Part shown: piece after piece, positions 26,762-27,316 of the stretch
Numbering within the stretch: position 1 is the first letter of the stretch
Layout: each line of letters begins with the position of its first letter
NCBI GenBank assembly: GCA_030374805.1
Contig: JARGSG010000188.1
Coordinates: 1 to 27,316 of the forward strand
Source: Gracilaria gracilis
Taxonomy: Eukaryota > Rhodophyta > Florideophyceae > Gracilariales > Gracilariaceae
Direction of reading: 5' to 3'
Length of the DNA stretch: 27,316 nt
Program-made: the position numbers and the translations under genes
Notes under the pieces: generated by a model
What the model saw: only the letters and a program-made list of their open reading frames with translations
Told to the model about the DNA's origin: nothing
The model's database searches: none

Positions 26762-27316
26762 GCATCACGGAATTCTCAAAAAAAGTTTTTGTAAATAAAT
26801 ACCAATTTTTGAAAACATCCCGCGCGCTTTGCACGAACATGAACCAAGTTTTCGCCATGTCCTAGGACATGGCCCCCTCAACACATTGCTTCCGCGTCCG
26901 CATTCGTCCATGGTGTATGACCAGGGGCTCTTGTCCCAAAATATAACTTGAATGCTTCATGTCCTAGGCACCATGAAAAAAAAAAAAAAAAAAAGTTGGA
27001 TCATGTTCTTGGCATCACGGAATTTTCAGAAAAAGTTTTTGTAAATAAATACCAATTTTTGAAAACATCCCGCGCGCTTTGCACGAACATGAACCAAGTT
27101 TTCGCCATGTCCTAGGACATGGCCCCCTCAACACATTGCTCCGCGTCCGCATTCGTCCATGGTGTATGACCAGGGGCTCTTGTCCCAAAAATATAACTTG
27201 AATGCTTCATGTCCTAGGACACCATGAAAAAGTGGTTCTTGTTCTTGCATCACGAATTTTCAGAAAAAGTTTTTGTAAATAATACCAATTTTTTGGAAAC
27301 ATCCCGCGCGCTTTGC
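26762..27316. repeat. Tandem array, second block, continuing past the right edge
   Basis: The block opens inside an element: GCATCACGGAATT at 26762 corresponds to an internal position, so the first copy lacks its left end. It ends at 26859-26868 with GTCCTAGGAC. A full unit follows (element 26961-27118, with a run of about 20 A near 26976-26995 and one base lost from the left palindrome), then a unit starting at 27211 that is cut by the window end. Small indels are frequent here, indicating divergence or lower sequence quality. Confidence 0.8.

Noticed and set aside
25702..27316. CRISPR array
   Set aside because: The repeat unit is 235 bp with constant lead segments. There are no unique spacers and no cas genes.
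1..27316. tRNA and rRNA genes
   Set aside because: I noticed no cloverleaf-like A/B box pairs or conserved rRNA segments, but a dedicated scan was not possible.

Overview
The window looks like a piece of an intron-poor eukaryotic nuclear genome, or a large mobile or endogenised element living in one. Protein families typical of eukaryotes (a SET domain, SANT/Myb domains, a PIF1-type helicase, a possible USP-like peptidase) sit in very long uninterrupted reading frames. They are separated by AT-rich spacers of several hundred bases with no bacterial operon spacing or consistent Shine-Dalgarno signals. One gene has a TATA box. The species cannot be named from the sequence; an intron-poor lineage such as a red alga or another protist would fit, but this is inference.

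Left and centre (1-18996) is gene-dense and intact. A 787-codon minus-strand frame runs off the left edge (1-2361) and encodes an unrecognised Cys/His-rich protein. It is divergent from a PIF1-type helicase (2719-4515, +). An unrecognised 400-residue protein follows (5177-6379, +), then a decayed copy of a module whose longer copy lies at 19634-20434. Next come three very large proteins. 7327-11016 (-) joins a ParB-like domain to what looks like a degenerate amino-methyltransferase. 11462-14968 (-) joins a ParB-like domain to a 2-oxoglutarate/Fe(II) dioxygenase-like domain. 15634-18996 (+) joins a beta-class DNA amino-methyltransferase to a C-terminal SET domain. The last two are transcribed divergently from a spacer that carries one copy of a repeat unit otherwise found in a tandem array at the right end.

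Right part (19000-25000) is a graveyard. It holds a gene with acidic N-terminus and USP-like peptidase motifs, broken by a frameshift and a TGA; a minus-strand coding relic of unknown function; and a minus-strand SANT/Myb protein relic with a telobox-like C-terminal Myb. The last 1.6 kb (25702-27316) is a 235-bp-period tandem array. Each unit contains a 144-bp MITE-like inverted-repeat element bounded by the palindrome GTCCTAGGAC.

Two dispersed DNA motifs tie the region together: the GTCCTAGGAC inverted-repeat family, and five copies of a 32-bp hairpin with 14-4-14 architecture, four of them upstream of genes. The working interpretation (inference) is a large selfish or endogenised element carrying its own chromatin toolkit: a DNA/histone methylation writer, an oxidative enzyme that could act on DNA or protein, a ParB-like DNA-binding partner, and a replicative helicase.
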